From Aquimarina sp. BL5 (GTDB taxonomy: Bacteria; Bacteroidota; Bacteroidia; Flavobacteriales; Flavobacteriaceae), in NCBI RefSeq assembly GCF_003443675.1, contig NZ_CP031963.1:2875501-2939500 (forward strand): a stretch of 64,000 nt of DNA, in the 5' to 3' direction. The translations under genes and the position numbers were made by a program. The notes below the pieces were generated by a model, which saw nothing but the letters and a program-made list of their open reading frames with translations, was not told the origin of the DNA and ran no database searches. Below are positions 1 through 9,937 of this stretch, piece by piece; the stretch's first letter is position 1, and each line of letters opens with the position of its first letter.

Positions 1-1323
1 GAAAGTAAGATTTTCAAAAATATCATAATTGGCATATAAATTTGCTCTGTAATTATCTGTTTTTGTCTCATCGATACTTTCTGTAGCAATTGCAAATGGA
101 TTATCTACATTATCACCAACAGAATTAATTGTATTGAGACCGTTAGCATCTTGTACTCCAAGATCTGGTGCAAATCGAAATAATAATGAAACCACATCAT
201 CTCCACCACCATTTACCGTGGAACCAGTTGATTGTGTAGGAACACCATCTTTATTTCCTCGACTACCAAATATATTGGCTCCTAGTTTTAACTTATCTGT
301 TACTTGTGCATCGATATTGGACAAGAAAGAGATTCTTTCGAATTCGGAATTTATAATCACACCTTCTTGTTTAAAATAGGTAGCAGAAGCATAAAAATTT
401 ATTTTATCACTTCCTCCAGAAAAAGAAAATTGATGATTCGCAGTACTACCACTTCTATATAACAAATCTTGCCAATCAGTATTAACAGGTCCTTGAACGT
501 ATCCTGAATTGATCGTTTGTTGATATGCTGCAAATTGATCGGCATTTAATAAATCCAATCGATTAGCTGTATTCTGAATAGAATAGGTAGTATTCACCTC
601 AACAGATAACTTACCTTTTCTACCTTTTTTTGTAGTCACTAAAACAACACCATTAGAACCTCTAGAACCATAAATAGCTGTAGCCGATGCATCTTTTAGA
701 ATCTCTATGGATTCTATATCATTTGCTTGTGGAAAAACACCTCCAACAAACCCATCCACAACTATAAGAGGAGCACTACTGGCATTAATAGAAGTATTTC
801 CTCTAATCCTTACATTTATGGGAGCACCAGGTTCTCCTCCATTATTAGATTGAACTACAACACCGGCTGCACGTCCTTGGAGTGCTTGTGCTGCATCTAA
901 CACAGGGAAAGCATTCAACTCTTCTGAATTTACCGAAGATACCGAACCTGTTACATCACTTTTTCGTCGAGATCCATATCCTACTACAACAATTTGCTCT
1001 AAAGACTCTACAGAAGTAGTTAAAGTAACATTAATATTTTTATTGCTTCCCACCTTTATTTCTTGATCAGTAAACCCTACATAAGAAAATACCAAAATTG
1101 AATTTTCATCAGGTACGCTTATAGTATACAATCCATCAAAATCAGTGGTGGTTCCATTAGTTGTATTTTTTATTTTAACATTAGCACCAGGAATAGGTAC
1201 TCCATTATCTGAGGTAACGATACCGCTAACATCAATTTGAGCAGATAAACCTGACCCCATCATAATTAAAAGAATTGGGATACACTTTCTTAGTAACTTT
1301 AAGTACGTATACTTTTCATTCAT
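1..1323 (-). CDS. SusC/RagA-type TonB-dependent receptor, N-terminal 441 residues (runs off left edge)
   Basis: Outer-membrane receptor that imports oligosaccharides together with a SusD lipoprotein. I translated it by hand from the ATG complement at 1321-1323; the frame stays open to base 1. It starts with a signal peptide (ends ..GSGLSAQ), then a carboxypeptidase-regulatory-like beta-sandwich (roughly residues 30-110, with GVPIPGANV and YVGF). The plug domain follows, with VVGYGSRRKSDVTGSV, LQGRAAGV, IRGNTSINASSAPL, ILKDASATAIYGSRG and VVLVTTKKG. These are hallmark SusC plug motifs. Full SusC proteins are about 1000 residues, so the barrel lies outside the window and a susD gene is expected beyond it. 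The adjacent hybrid two-component regulator suggests that it controls this locus. SusC identity is very secure; the substrate is not shown by this sequence. Confidence 0.95.
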   Translation of the reverse strand, partial: MNEKYTYLKLLRKCIPILLIMMGSGLSAQIDVSGIVTSDNGVPIPGANVKIKNTTNGTTTDFDGLYTISVPDENSILVFSYVGFTDQEIKVGSNKNINVTLTTSVESLEQIVVVGYGSRRKSDVTGSVSSVNSEELNAFPVLDAAQALQGRAAGVVVQSNNGGEPGAPINVRIRGNTSINASSAPLIVVDGFVGGVFPQANDIESIEILKDASATAIYGSRGSNGVVLVTTKKGRKGKLSVEVNTTYSIQNTANRLDLLNADQFAAYQQTINSGYVQGPVNTDWQDLLYRSGSTANHQFSFSGGSDKINFYASATYFKQEGVIINSEFERISFLSNIDAQVTDKLKLGANIFGSRGNKDGVPTQSTGSTVNGGGDDVVSLLFRFAPDLGVQDANGLNTINSVGDNVDNPFAIATESIDETKTDNYRANLYANYDIFENLTF

Positions 1324-1557
1324 GAGTGTTGATTTATGTTAGTGAGTATTTCTAATAGAGGTATATAATCAGAAGACAAAAAAATACAATACACAGCGAG
1401 AAAAGAAGCTGTAAAAAAATATATCTGTTTTGTTTCCAATTCATACTCAAACCTAGTTAAAACACTATATCTAAAAGTTCAAAAAAGGGTATACTTATGT
1501 ACTAAACGCTGATTATTAGTAGATAAGAAGAGATATTCTTATAAAAACTACCTTTTT
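1324..1557 (-). promoter_or_regulatory. susC upstream region with a candidate -7 box
   Basis: This 234-base gap separates the regulator's stop from the susC start. On the minus strand, 1455-1448 reads TAGGTTTG, matching the Bacteroidetes -7 consensus TAnnTTTG. A TTG lies about 24 bases upstream (complement at 1480-1482), slightly farther than usual. It would leave an untranslated leader of about 120 bases. The box match is direct; promoter function is inferred. Confidence 0.3.
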
Positions 1558-4500
1558 TTAAGAAAAGAATTTTGAAGCGTATTCTGAAGGTGTTTGATCA
1601 AAATGTTTTTTGAAGCATTTTGTAAAATATTTTGGGTTTCGAAAACCAACTTTGTAGCAAACCTCTGAAATATTTATCTGACCTAATTCCAATAATTGAG
1701 ATGCTCTTTTCATTCTTATAGAGTGAATGAATTCATTAGGTGTTAAATTTGTCCATCCTTTAATCTTAGAAAATAACATTGTCCTACTTACTCCTAGCTC
1801 TGAGCTAAAGTATGGGATATCAAAAGACGTGTTGCTTATATTATCTTCCACGATTTTCACTGCTTTTTTCAACAGCTCTTCATCAACAGAAGTCACCGTT
1901 ATATCTGATGATTTATAGTCATTGGATGAGAACTTTTCTTTTTGTTTTTGTATGGAAGAAAGTAAGTTTTTAATCGTTAATAAAAACTCTTTTACGTTAA
2001 ATGGTTTATTGATATAGGCATCTGCTCCTGATTCCAAACCATCGAATTTATATATTAATGATGTTCTAGAAGTCAACAAAATAAAAGGAATGTGACTCGT
2101 CCTGATATCATTCTTAATTTTAGCACACAGCTCGGTTCCTTCCATTTTTGGCATGATCACATCGCTTATAATTAGATCCGGTAGCTTCTGCAGTGTCTTT
2201 ATAAAAGCTACTTGCCCGTTCTCTGCTTTAATAACTTGATAATAATCCTTAAGCATGTCACCAATAAAATTCCTTAATTCATCATTATCCTCTGCAATCA
2301 GAATCAATGGTTTTTGATCATCCTTGTCTACCATTTCTAGATCCACGTCTTTACTTCTTCTAACCGAGGAGATTTGATTCTCATACTGACTGATATCATC
2401 ACTTATTTTAAAATCTTTTATGATATCGGATTCATTAAGATGTTCCTTTCCTATTTTCAGTTTTACTCTAAAAATAGATCCTTTATCTACATTAGTCTCT
2501 ACAACTTCAATCACACCTTTATGCAGATCAACCGCTTTCTTTGCTATAGACAGTCCAATACCACTCGCTTGATTAAACTGTTTTTGATAATCTTTATCTC
2601 CGGCTACTTCATAAAAACGATCAAACACTTTATCTACAAACTCTTTATCGATACCTTTTCCATTATCTTGTATCTCCACTATGGCTTCTTTTCCTTTCTG
2701 AAAAATTCTAATATTAATTTCCCCTCCTTCCGAAGTATATTTAAATGCATTAGAAATTAGGTTGTAGAATACTCTTTCTAATTTGTATCTATCAAAATAT
2801 ACTTCAATAATTTCCGAAGAAGCTTCGAATGTATAGTTGTAAGATCCTGCTTTTGCAAATTCGTTAAAGGACAGATAAATTTCCTTTAAATATTTAACCA
2901 AATTACCTTCTGCGACTTCCAGCTTGGAATGTTTATTTTCAAACTTTCTAAAATCCAGCAATTGATTAATCAATTTCAGTAATTGATCGGCATTACGTTC
3001 TATAACCAATAACCGTTTATACATCTTATTACTTCCTTGATAATTTTCTATTAGTTGTTGTAAAGGTGCTATGATCAATGCGAGTGGCGTTCTGAATTCA
3101 TGAGAAATATTAGTAAAAAACTCTAGCTTAGAACGGTTCATTTCTTCTTTCCTAATATTTTCTAGATGTTCTAAATCTAATTTATGCTTCAGTTTCGTTT
3201 TTGCCTTATTAATTTGGTTTAATCCGAACAATGCCAAAACTATCATTAATACATATCCTGCAAAGGCAATTGGGCTTTTCCAAGGAGCCGGTTTCAATGA
3301 TATTTTTAATTGCGTTGCTTCGTCATTCCAAATACTATCATTATTCGCTCCTTTTACTTCAAAAGTATAATTCCCTGGTTTTTGTATTGCATAATTTACT
3401 TCTGTATTTTTTGTATACTGCCATTGATCATCTAACCCAACTAATCGATATGCATATTGATTGTTTAATGGGTTAATAAAATTAGGCATAGCAAAACTAA
3501 TCCCAAAAGAAGCCTGATCATACAACAATGTTAATTTATCAGTATATGAAATACTCTTTTTTAATACTTTTTCATCTCCATATGTATCAATTCTCTTACC
3601 CTGAACATTAAAATCTGTTAAGACTACTTGCGGTACGAAAGTGTTCTTTTTTATCTGATTAGGATTCAAAAAAGAGACACCAGATGGACCACCAAAATAG
3701 ATATCCCCATTCTTAGCTTTTAAGCACGAATTATTATTAAACTCATTACTGATCAGTCCATCTGTTTGATTATAAAGAATTGAAGTTTTTTTATCAGGAT
3801 TATACGCCACAATACCTTTGTTGGAACTTATCCATATAACATTATCATCATATTCTATAATACTAAAAACTGTACTAATTTTTGTTCCTACTACATTAAG
3901 CTCTAATCTATTAAACTTATTACCATCAAACTTATAAATCCCATTTGCCTTGGTTCCAACGTAGAGCACTCCTTTTCTATCTTCATATATACTTAAAATA
4001 TCATCTCCTGATAATTGTTCTTCATTAAAAAAGAAACGCTTTACAGTAATTATTTGTTTATCATTTAACTTATCTTTTTCTATATAATTAAGGCCATTCT
4101 GAGTACCGATCCATAAATTAGAACCTTTATCGACAAATAAAATTCTAATTCTATCATTAGAAAGTGATTTTTTATTTATTCCGTTATGATCTATAAATCT
4201 GAAGTCTTTATTTATTAAATCATATTGAATAAGACCTTTTCCAAAAGTCCCCAAATACATAAATTGTTCGGATTTTTTAATCGTATATACTCCGATATCT
4301 TTAAGAAGTACTCGTAAATCTTTACTTAATGAATTAGTAACAAACTTCTTAGCGTTTATATCGTATAAAGCTACACCGGCATTATATGTTCCGATCCAAA
4401 GTTTTTGGTCATCCAGAAATAGCGATTTTATATTGAGACTAGGAAGTTCATCATCAGAAACTTTTTGAATATCAAAAGATTGATTTTTCTTTAAATCTAA

Positions 4501-5664
4501 TATACTAATACCTTTCCCTTCTGTACCAAAATATATTTTACCAGAATCATCCTGTAAAATACTACTAACCACGCCATATTCAATATCGTCATTATTATTC
4601 TTTCTAAGCGCTATAAAGTTAGAATTAGATTCATCCCAGATATTAATCCCTCCGTAATATGTTCCAAGCCAAGTTGAACCCTTCTTATCGATAAAAATTG
4701 TTTTGATCGAGTTTCTACTAAGACTTTTTAGGTTATTCTGTTGATGTTTAATAGAAATAATAGCATCATCATTGTTTTTTATACAAAGCCCATCATAGGT
4801 TGCTATCCATAGGACTCCACGATTATCTATGGACAAACTCCTAACATCCTTATTGATTATTTGATTTTTACTAGTTCTTTCTACATGTTTAAAAGAACCA
4901 GAGGTTAGATCGTAATAATTAAGGCCTCCATATTTAGTTCCAATCCATAATCTATTTTTGTCATCTTCGACAATAGCCTGAATATAAGAATCACTTAAGT
5001 TATTTGACCTTTGGCTACTATAAAATCTTTCAAAACTAAAACTATTCTCATTACCTTTTTTCAGTCTATTTAAACCATTTGCAGTACCTATCCAAATATC
5101 TCTTTTCTTGTCTTCATATATACTCAAAACATAATTATTAGACAGACTTGAAGCATTAGTAGGATCATTTTTAATAGTAATAAATGAATCGGATTCTCTG
5201 TCATATATCATAAGACCATTAGAAGAACCGAACCAAAGTTCTCCATTATGTAACATTTTAATAGACCAAATTGTATTATCCGAAATACTTCCCTTTTTGC
5301 TAGAATGAAAATATGATTTAAACACATTAAGTTTCGGGTCATATCTATTTAAACCATTATAAGTTCCTATCCAAATATAACCTTCTTGATCCTCCTGTAT
5401 GGATAAAATATCATTATTACTAATTGAGGTAGAATCATTAAGTATATTTCTATATACGGTAAAATTATCTCCATCATATTTATTCAATCCATCTCTGGTT
5501 CCAATCCACATGAGTCCTAACCGATCCTGATGAATAGCGATTACCGAACTTTGTGATAAGCCATCGGAAGTAAATAAATGTAAAAACTTATTGTAAAAAT
5601 TATCTTGAGCGATAGATACGACAGAAATAAAAAATAAAAGTAATGCGTATATATATTTCATCAA
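1558..5664 (-). CDS. Hybrid two-component system sensor/regulator (HTCS)
   Basis: One-protein signalling system of 1368 residues, typical of polysaccharide utilisation loci. Order: signal peptide (1-19); about 14 Reg_prop beta-propeller repeats (roughly 25-715; recurring WIGT.. GLN..) forming the periplasmic sensor; Y_Y_Y domain (about 720-800); one membrane helix (about 805-823); HisKA with phospho-accepting His in SHEFRTP (about 856); HATPase with NLISNAFKYT and DNGKGID; receiver domain with AEDND and phospho-acceptor Asp in ISDVIMP (about 1167); AraC-type DNA-binding domain at the C-terminus (about 1270-1368; VGFRNPKYFTKCFKKHF). It lies between susC and the divergent uronate operon. By analogy with known HTCS proteins it would bind an oligosaccharide in the periplasm and activate these genes; ligand and targets are inferred. 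All catalytic residues appear intact. Confidence 0.95.
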   Translation of the reverse strand: MMKYIYALLLFFISVVSIAQDNFYNKFLHLFTSDGLSQSSVIAIHQDRLGLMWIGTRDGLNKYDGDNFTVYRNILNDSTSISNNDILSIQEDQEGYIWIGTYNGLNRYDPKLNVFKSYFHSSKKGSISDNTIWSIKMLHNGELWFGSSNGLMIYDRESDSFITIKNDPTNASSLSNNYVLSIYEDKKRDIWIGTANGLNRLKKGNENSFSFERFYSSQRSNNLSDSYIQAIVEDDKNRLWIGTKYGGLNYYDLTSGSFKHVERTSKNQIINKDVRSLSIDNRGVLWIATYDGLCIKNNDDAIISIKHQQNNLKSLSRNSIKTIFIDKKGSTWLGTYYGGINIWDESNSNFIALRKNNNDDIEYGVVSSILQDDSGKIYFGTEGKGISILDLKKNQSFDIQKVSDDELPSLNIKSLFLDDQKLWIGTYNAGVALYDINAKKFVTNSLSKDLRVLLKDIGVYTIKKSEQFMYLGTFGKGLIQYDLINKDFRFIDHNGINKKSLSNDRIRILFVDKGSNLWIGTQNGLNYIEKDKLNDKQIITVKRFFFNEEQLSGDDILSIYEDRKGVLYVGTKANGIYKFDGNKFNRLELNVVGTKISTVFSIIEYDDNVIWISSNKGIVAYNPDKKTSILYNQTDGLISNEFNNNSCLKAKNGDIYFGGPSGVSFLNPNQIKKNTFVPQVVLTDFNVQGKRIDTYGDEKVLKKSISYTDKLTLLYDQASFGISFAMPNFINPLNNQYAYRLVGLDDQWQYTKNTEVNYAIQKPGNYTFEVKGANNDSIWNDEATQLKISLKPAPWKSPIAFAGYVLMIVLALFGLNQINKAKTKLKHKLDLEHLENIRKEEMNRSKLEFFTNISHEFRTPLALIIAPLQQLIENYQGSNKMYKRLLVIERNADQLLKLINQLLDFRKFENKHSKLEVAEGNLVKYLKEIYLSFNEFAKAGSYNYTFEASSEIIEVYFDRYKLERVFYNLISNAFKYTSEGGEINIRIFQKGKEAIVEIQDNGKGIDKEFVDKVFDRFYEVAGDKDYQKQFNQASGIGLSIAKKAVDLHKGVIEVVETNVDKGSIFRVKLKIGKEHLNESDIIKDFKISDDISQYENQISSVRRSKDVDLEMVDKDDQKPLILIAEDNDELRNFIGDMLKDYYQVIKAENGQVAFIKTLQKLPDLIISDVIMPKMEGTELCAKIKNDIRTSHIPFILLTSRTSLIYKFDGLESGADAYINKPFNVKEFLLTIKNLLSSIQKQKEKFSSNDYKSSDITVTSVDEELLKKAVKIVEDNISNTSFDIPYFSSELGVSRTMLFSKIKGWTNLTPNEFIHSIRMKRASQLLELGQINISEVCYKVGFRNPKYFTKCFKKHFDQTPSEYASKFFS

Positions 5665-6248
5665 TTCCCTTAAAATTTTCTCTTAATAACGTTAAGCTTT
5701 TCAAAATATTAAAAAAATGTTAATAACTTAACCTTATCCCTATTCTTTAATCTATTAATTTCTTGTCAATCATTCAGTCCCTTCACTAGTTGATAATAAT
5801 ACAACGAAGGTATTAATTCCATCTCCGCGTTAGCAAAAAGAGCATATGATTTATTTCTCAAAGGATCCAAATGAACTGTTATTCTGTCTAAAAGATGTTG
5901 ATGATTAATCCTAGAGTGTTGATCAAGAATGGGATTTTAAAAAACATATCTCATCAAAACTATTAAAACTTATACTAGTAGTAGTTCAGTTTAAGGGTGT
6001 CAATTGTTCAAATAATCAAAAAAAGTCTTAAAAATTTAATATTTATTCTATCCTAACCCCAAGGCACCAATCAAATAATCAAATTTTTAATAAAAACTGT
6101 TTTTAACAATCAAAACGCATAAAAATCTAATAATCAGATTATTGTACTTTTCTATCCTGTTTTCTGTATGATCCTTTTCCGAAAATTGATTTGTAATTGT
6201 CATAAAAGCTTCAAATTTGAGATAGTTGAATATTTTTCTCTTTTCTAT
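5665..6248. promoter_or_regulatory. Divergent regulatory region between the HTCS gene and the uronate operon
   Basis: 584 bases without a gene, between the starts of two divergent units. Two exact 13-base direct repeats TCAAATAATCAAA occur at 6008-6020 and 6071-6083, and a 9-base repeat TTCTATCCT at 6046-6054 and 6150-6158, so each long repeat is followed by one short repeat. I see no convincing -7/-33 pair. The repeats sit where an activator site for the plus-strand operon would be expected; that role is inference. Confidence 0.35.
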
Positions 6249-7079
6249 ATGGATAATAAAGTAATAGTACTCACAGGTGGCGGTGGTGTTTTAGGTAAAA
6301 CAATGGCCTTGGCCTTAGCTAAAAAAGGCGCTAAACTTGCCATTTTAGATTTGAGAAAAGATGCCGCCGAAGAGGTAGTGAAAGAAATTAAAACACAAGG
6401 AGGAGTTGCAATTGGTATTGCTGCAGATGTACTTAGCAAAGAATCTTTATTAAAAGCACGGACCGAAATCAACTCCAAATTAGGAAGCTGTGATATTTTA
6501 ATTAATGGTGCCGGAGGTAATCATCCTAAAGGAACTACATCCAATACCCATTTGGTTTTAGAAGATCTCGAAAATAAACAAAATGACTTTAAAACTTTCT
6601 TTGATTTAGATTCTGAAGGAATTCAATTTGTTTTTAATCTTAATTTTATCGGTACTTTATTACCTACTCAGGTTTTTGCTCAGGACATGATCGGAAAAGA
6701 TGGTTGTAGTATTCTTAATATCTCTTCGATGAATGCTTTTACACCCTTAACCAAAATTCCAGCTTATAGTGGTGCAAAAGCAGCAATTTCAAATTTCACT
6801 CAGTGGCTTGCAGTACATTTTGCAAAAGTAGGTATTAGAGTGAACGCATTAGCTCCTGGTTTTTTTCTAACGGATCAAAACAGATCATTGCTAACAGACT
6901 CCGAAGGAAATCCAACACAAAGAGGTAAAACAATTATAGAACACACCCCAATGGGTAGATATGGAGAACCCGAAGATCTTATTGGAACAACAGAGTGGTT
7001 ATGTAGCGACGGTTCCAAATTCGTAACAGGCATTGTAGTGCCAATTGATGGCGGTTTTAGTGCATTTAGTGGTGTTTAA
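6249..7079 (+). CDS. SDR-family D-mannonate oxidoreductase (fructuronate reductase, UxuB-like role)
   Basis: 276-residue short-chain dehydrogenase/reductase, likely interconverting D-fructuronate and D-mannonate with NAD(P)H in the cytoplasm. The nucleotide-binding motif TGGGGVLG is near the start, INGAGG near residue 90, the catalytic Ser in NISSMN, the YSGAK catalytic Tyr-Lys pair, and a C-terminal PIDGG loop. I start it at the ATG at 6249 (MDNKVIVL) because the open frame back to 6168 adds a 27-residue tail with no SDR similarity ahead of the first beta strand. The next gene, 11 bases downstream, is mannonate dehydratase, and the insert after [11 protein letters not shown] is typical of SDR mannonate oxidoreductases. 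The function is inferred from family and context. Confidence 0.82.
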   Translation: MDNKVIVLTGGGGVLGKTMALALAKKGAKLAILDLRKDAAEEVVKEIKTQGGVAIGIAADVLSKESLLKARTEINSKLGSCDILINGAGGNHPKGTTSNTHLVLEDLENKQNDFKTFFDLDSEGIQFVFNLNFIGTLLPTQVFAQDMIGKDGCSILNISSMNAFTPLTKIPAYSGAKAAISNFTQWLAVHFAKVGIRVNALAPGFFLTDQNRSLLTDSEGNPTQRGKTIIEHTPMGRYGEPEDLIGTTEWLCSDGSKFVTGIVVPIDGGFSAFSGV

Positions 7080-7090
7080 AATACATAAAT

Positions 7091-8272
7091 ATGAATTTAG
7101 AACAAACATGGAGATGGTATGGACCCAATGACCCAGTCTCATTATCAGACATAAAACAAGCGGGAGCAACGGGTATTGTATCTGCATTACATCATATTGC
7201 TAATGGAGAAGTTTGGACTATAGAAGAAATACTAAAAAGAAAGAATATCATAGAAGCATCTGGGCTCAATTGGTCGGTGGTAGAAAGTGTACCCATACAC
7301 GAGAATATCAAAACTAGATCCGGAAAATATCAAGAATACATAGAAAATTATAAAACTACTATAAAAAACTTAAGCACTTGTAAAATCAATATTATCTGTT
7401 ATAATTTCATGCCTGTTCTGGATTGGACTAGAACCAATTTAGAATATGAAGTCTCTGATGGATCTACAGCATTGCGATTTGATGCTACAGAGTTTACTGT
7501 TTTTGATTTATTACTACTTAAAAGACCGGGTGCAGAAAAAGAATATACAGATACCCAAGTAAAGGCAGCAAAAACTTTAGAAAAGCAAATGTCTGATGCT
7601 CAAAAGAAACTGCTTGTGAACAATATCATCGCAGGTTTGCCAGGTGCAGAAGAAGGATATTCTTTAGAAGACTTTAATACTATTTTGGATACTTATAAAA
7701 ATATTGGAGCTAAAGAATTAAAGGAAAATTTATACTCATTTTTAAAAGAAATCATCCCAATTGCAGAAGAATCAAGAGTACTTATGTGTATCCATCCTGA
7801 TGACCCACCGTACTCAATTCTAGGTTTACCAAGAGTAGTAAGTACAGAACGAGATATTCTCGATTTATATAGCGCAGTGGATTCTCCTAATAATGGACTT
7901 ACGTTTTGTACAGGATCTTTTGGGTTACGGAAGGATAATGATTTACCAGCAATGATCGAGCGTCTAGGAAATCGAATACATTTCATACACTTAAGAAGCA
8001 CGAAAAGAGATGAAGAAGGTAATTTTTATGAAGCCAATCATCTCGAAGGAGATGTTGATATGTATAAAGTGATGAAAGCTTTAATCAACGAACAAAACAA
8101 AAGACAAAAGTCAGGTAGATCGGACTTAAACATCCCAATGAGGCCAGATCATGGTCACAAAATGTTAGACGATCAACATAAGAAAACAAATCCCGGATAT
8201 TCCGGTATCGGAAGGCTTCGAGGTCTCGCTGAACTAAGAGGTCTCGAGCTGGGAATTAGAAAATCACTTTAA
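7091..8272 (+). CDS. uxuA: Mannonate dehydratase
   Basis: 393-residue enzyme that dehydrates D-mannonate to 2-keto-3-deoxy-D-gluconate (KDG), a cytoplasmic metal-dependent TIM barrel. Characteristic segments: [14 protein letters not shown] at the N-terminus, [41 protein letters not shown] and MRPDHGH near the end. Together these supply the His, Cys, His and Asp metal ligands known for UxuA. Length matches the family (about 390). It sits 11 bases after the SDR gene and 22 bases before kduI, so the three genes are probably co-transcribed. With the SDR enzyme it forms the fructuronate-to-KDG branch for saturated glucuronate. Confidence 0.95.
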   Translation: MNLEQTWRWYGPNDPVSLSDIKQAGATGIVSALHHIANGEVWTIEEILKRKNIIEASGLNWSVVESVPIHENIKTRSGKYQEYIENYKTTIKNLSTCKINIICYNFMPVLDWTRTNLEYEVSDGSTALRFDATEFTVFDLLLLKRPGAEKEYTDTQVKAAKTLEKQMSDAQKKLLVNNIIAGLPGAEEGYSLEDFNTILDTYKNIGAKELKENLYSFLKEIIPIAEESRVLMCIHPDDPPYSILGLPRVVSTERDILDLYSAVDSPNNGLTFCTGSFGLRKDNDLPAMIERLGNRIHFIHLRSTKRDEEGNFYEANHLEGDVDMYKVMKALINEQNKRQKSGRSDLNIPMRPDHGHKMLDDQHKKTNPGYSGIGRLRGLAELRGLELGIRKSL

Positions 8273-8294
8273 TAAAAAATTAAAATATATAATT

Positions 8295-9134
8295 ATGGCT
8301 ACTGCTTACCAATCCAGATATGCATCCCATCCTAAGGCTGTTAAAGCTATGGATACCACAGAACTTAGAGATGAATTTTTGATAGAAAATCTTATGCAAC
8401 TGGGACAAATCAATCTGACGTATTCTCATTACGACAGGTACATTGCTGGATCTGCAGTGCCAAAAGATACTTTAAAACTAGAGCCAATTGATCCTCTAAA
8501 AGCTGAGTATTTTTTGGAACGAAGAGAGCTTGGGATCATTAATGTTGGTGGAAAAGGAGAAGTTGTTGTAGACGGAACTTCTTATGATCTAGAATATAAA
8601 GAAGCCTTATACATAGGAAAAGGAAATAAAGATATATTGTTTAAAAGTCAGAGCGAATCCAACCCTGCTAAATTTTATATCAACTCTGCACCAGCTCACC
8701 GTAATTATCCTACAGTCAAAGTAACAAAAGAAAAAGCTAACAAAATAGAGCTAGGATCTTTAGAAACCTCTAATCATAGAACAGTATTACAATTGATTGT
8801 TGGTGGCATCGTAGAGACTTGCCAGTTACAAATGGGAATGACAGAATTGAAAAAAGGTAGTGTTTGGAACACAATGCCCGCTCATTCTCATGACCGAAGA
8901 ATGGAAGTGTATTTTTATTTTGAAGTGCCAAAAGACCAATCTGTTTGTCATTTTATGGGTCAAACGGATGAAACCAGACATATCTGGATGCAAAATGAAC
9001 AAGCAGTAATTTCTCCACCTTGGTCAATCCATTCCGGCTCAGGAACCTCTAATTACACATTTATATGGGGAATGGCAGGAGAGAATTTGGATTATGGCGA
9101 TATGGACAAATGTGAAATAACAGCTCTTAAATAA
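8295..9134 (+). CDS. kduI: 5-dehydro-4-deoxy-D-glucuronate isomerase
   Basis: 279-residue cupin-type isomerase that converts 5-keto-4-deoxyuronate, formed from the unsaturated uronic acid released by polysaccharide lyases, to 2,5-diketo-3-deoxygluconate. Seen: [14 protein letters not shown] at the N-terminus, [11 protein letters not shown], the metal-binding stretch [19 protein letters not shown], and a C-terminal [14 protein letters not shown] with the last His. Length equals the known enzymes (about 278). It lies directly ahead of kduD. Its presence says that the secreted enzymes act by beta-elimination and leave 4,5-unsaturated uronates. It does not say which polymer, since pectin, alginate-like, ulvan and glycosaminoglycan pathways all use it. 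Confidence 0.96.
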   Translation: MATAYQSRYASHPKAVKAMDTTELRDEFLIENLMQLGQINLTYSHYDRYIAGSAVPKDTLKLEPIDPLKAEYFLERRELGIINVGGKGEVVVDGTSYDLEYKEALYIGKGNKDILFKSQSESNPAKFYINSAPAHRNYPTVKVTKEKANKIELGSLETSNHRTVLQLIVGGIVETCQLQMGMTELKKGSVWNTMPAHSHDRRMEVYFYFEVPKDQSVCHFMGQTDETRHIWMQNEQAVISPPWSIHSGSGTSNYTFIWGMAGENLDYGDMDKCEITALK

Positions 9135-9142
9135 ATACAACT

Positions 9143-9937
9143 ATGTCATTATCTCTATTTGATTTAAAAGGTAAAAATGCACTGATTACTGGAGCAACTC
9201 ACGGTTTAGGAATGGCAATGGCAAAAGGATTAGGACTTGCCGGGGCAACTGTCATAGTAAATGGTAATTCTTCTCAAGAAAAAATAGACCGCGCAGTCGA
9301 AACGTACAAGGGTTTAGGTATACACGCCAGAGGATATAAATTCGACGTAACTAATGAAGCAGCTGTAATACAAGCTATACAGCAAATTGAAACTGAAATT
9401 GGAACCATCGACATTTTAATTAATAATGCTGGAATTATTAAACGTGTTCCGCTTGAAGAAATGGAAGTCACCGATTTCAAAAAAGTGATTGATGTAGATC
9501 TGGTGAGCCCTTTTATAGTTTCTAAACATGTTGTAAAAGGAATGATCAGACGAAAATCAGGAAAGATTATAAACATCTGTTCTATGATGAGTGAGCTGGG
9601 TCGCAATACAGTTGGTGCCTATGCTGCTGCCAAAGGAGGATTAAAAATGCTTACACAGAATATGGCAACCGAATGGGCAAAACACAACATACAAGTTAAT
9701 GGTATCGGACCAGGATATTTTGCAACCGAACAAACGGCTCCAATCCGGGTGGACGGACATCCCTTTAATGATTTTATAATCAATCGAACACCGTCAGCAA
9801 AGTGGGGAGATCCAAATGATCTAGCGGGTACAGCTATATTTTTATCCTCTAAGGCAAGTGATTTTGTAAATGGTCATATTCTTTATGTGGATGGTGGTAT
9901 TCTAGCTACCATAGGTAAACCAGCAAATGAAAAGTAA
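9143..9937 (+). CDS. kduD: 2-dehydro-3-deoxy-D-gluconate 5-dehydrogenase
   Basis: 264-residue SDR enzyme reducing 2,5-diketo-3-deoxygluconate to KDG, the step after KduI. Motifs: TGATHGLGMAMA nucleotide-binding loop, INNAGIIKR, NICSMMS with the catalytic Ser, YAAAKGG with Tyr and Lys, and a C-terminal YVDGG. It is distinct from the first SDR in the operon, having the KduD-typical IIKRVPLEEM stretch and lacking the mannonate-type insert. Its stop overlaps the start of the next gene by one base (TAATG), supporting translational coupling. Confidence 0.93.
   Translation: MSLSLFDLKGKNALITGATHGLGMAMAKGLGLAGATVIVNGNSSQEKIDRAVETYKGLGIHARGYKFDVTNEAAVIQAIQQIETEIGTIDILINNAGIIKRVPLEEMEVTDFKKVIDVDLVSPFIVSKHVVKGMIRRKSGKIINICSMMSELGRNTVGAYAAAKGGLKMLTQNMATEWAKHNIQVNGIGPGYFATEQTAPIRVDGHPFNDFIINRTPSAKWGDPNDLAGTAIFLSSKASDFVNGHILYVDGGILATIGKPANEK

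Noticed and set aside
134..379. Plus-strand 81-codon frame at the left edge
   Set aside because: It lies antisense inside the susC coding region and resembles no protein.
6168..6248. N-terminal extension of the first SDR gene from the ATG at 6168
   Set aside because: The 27 extra residues are not SDR-like and the Rossmann strand starts directly after the ATG at 6249.
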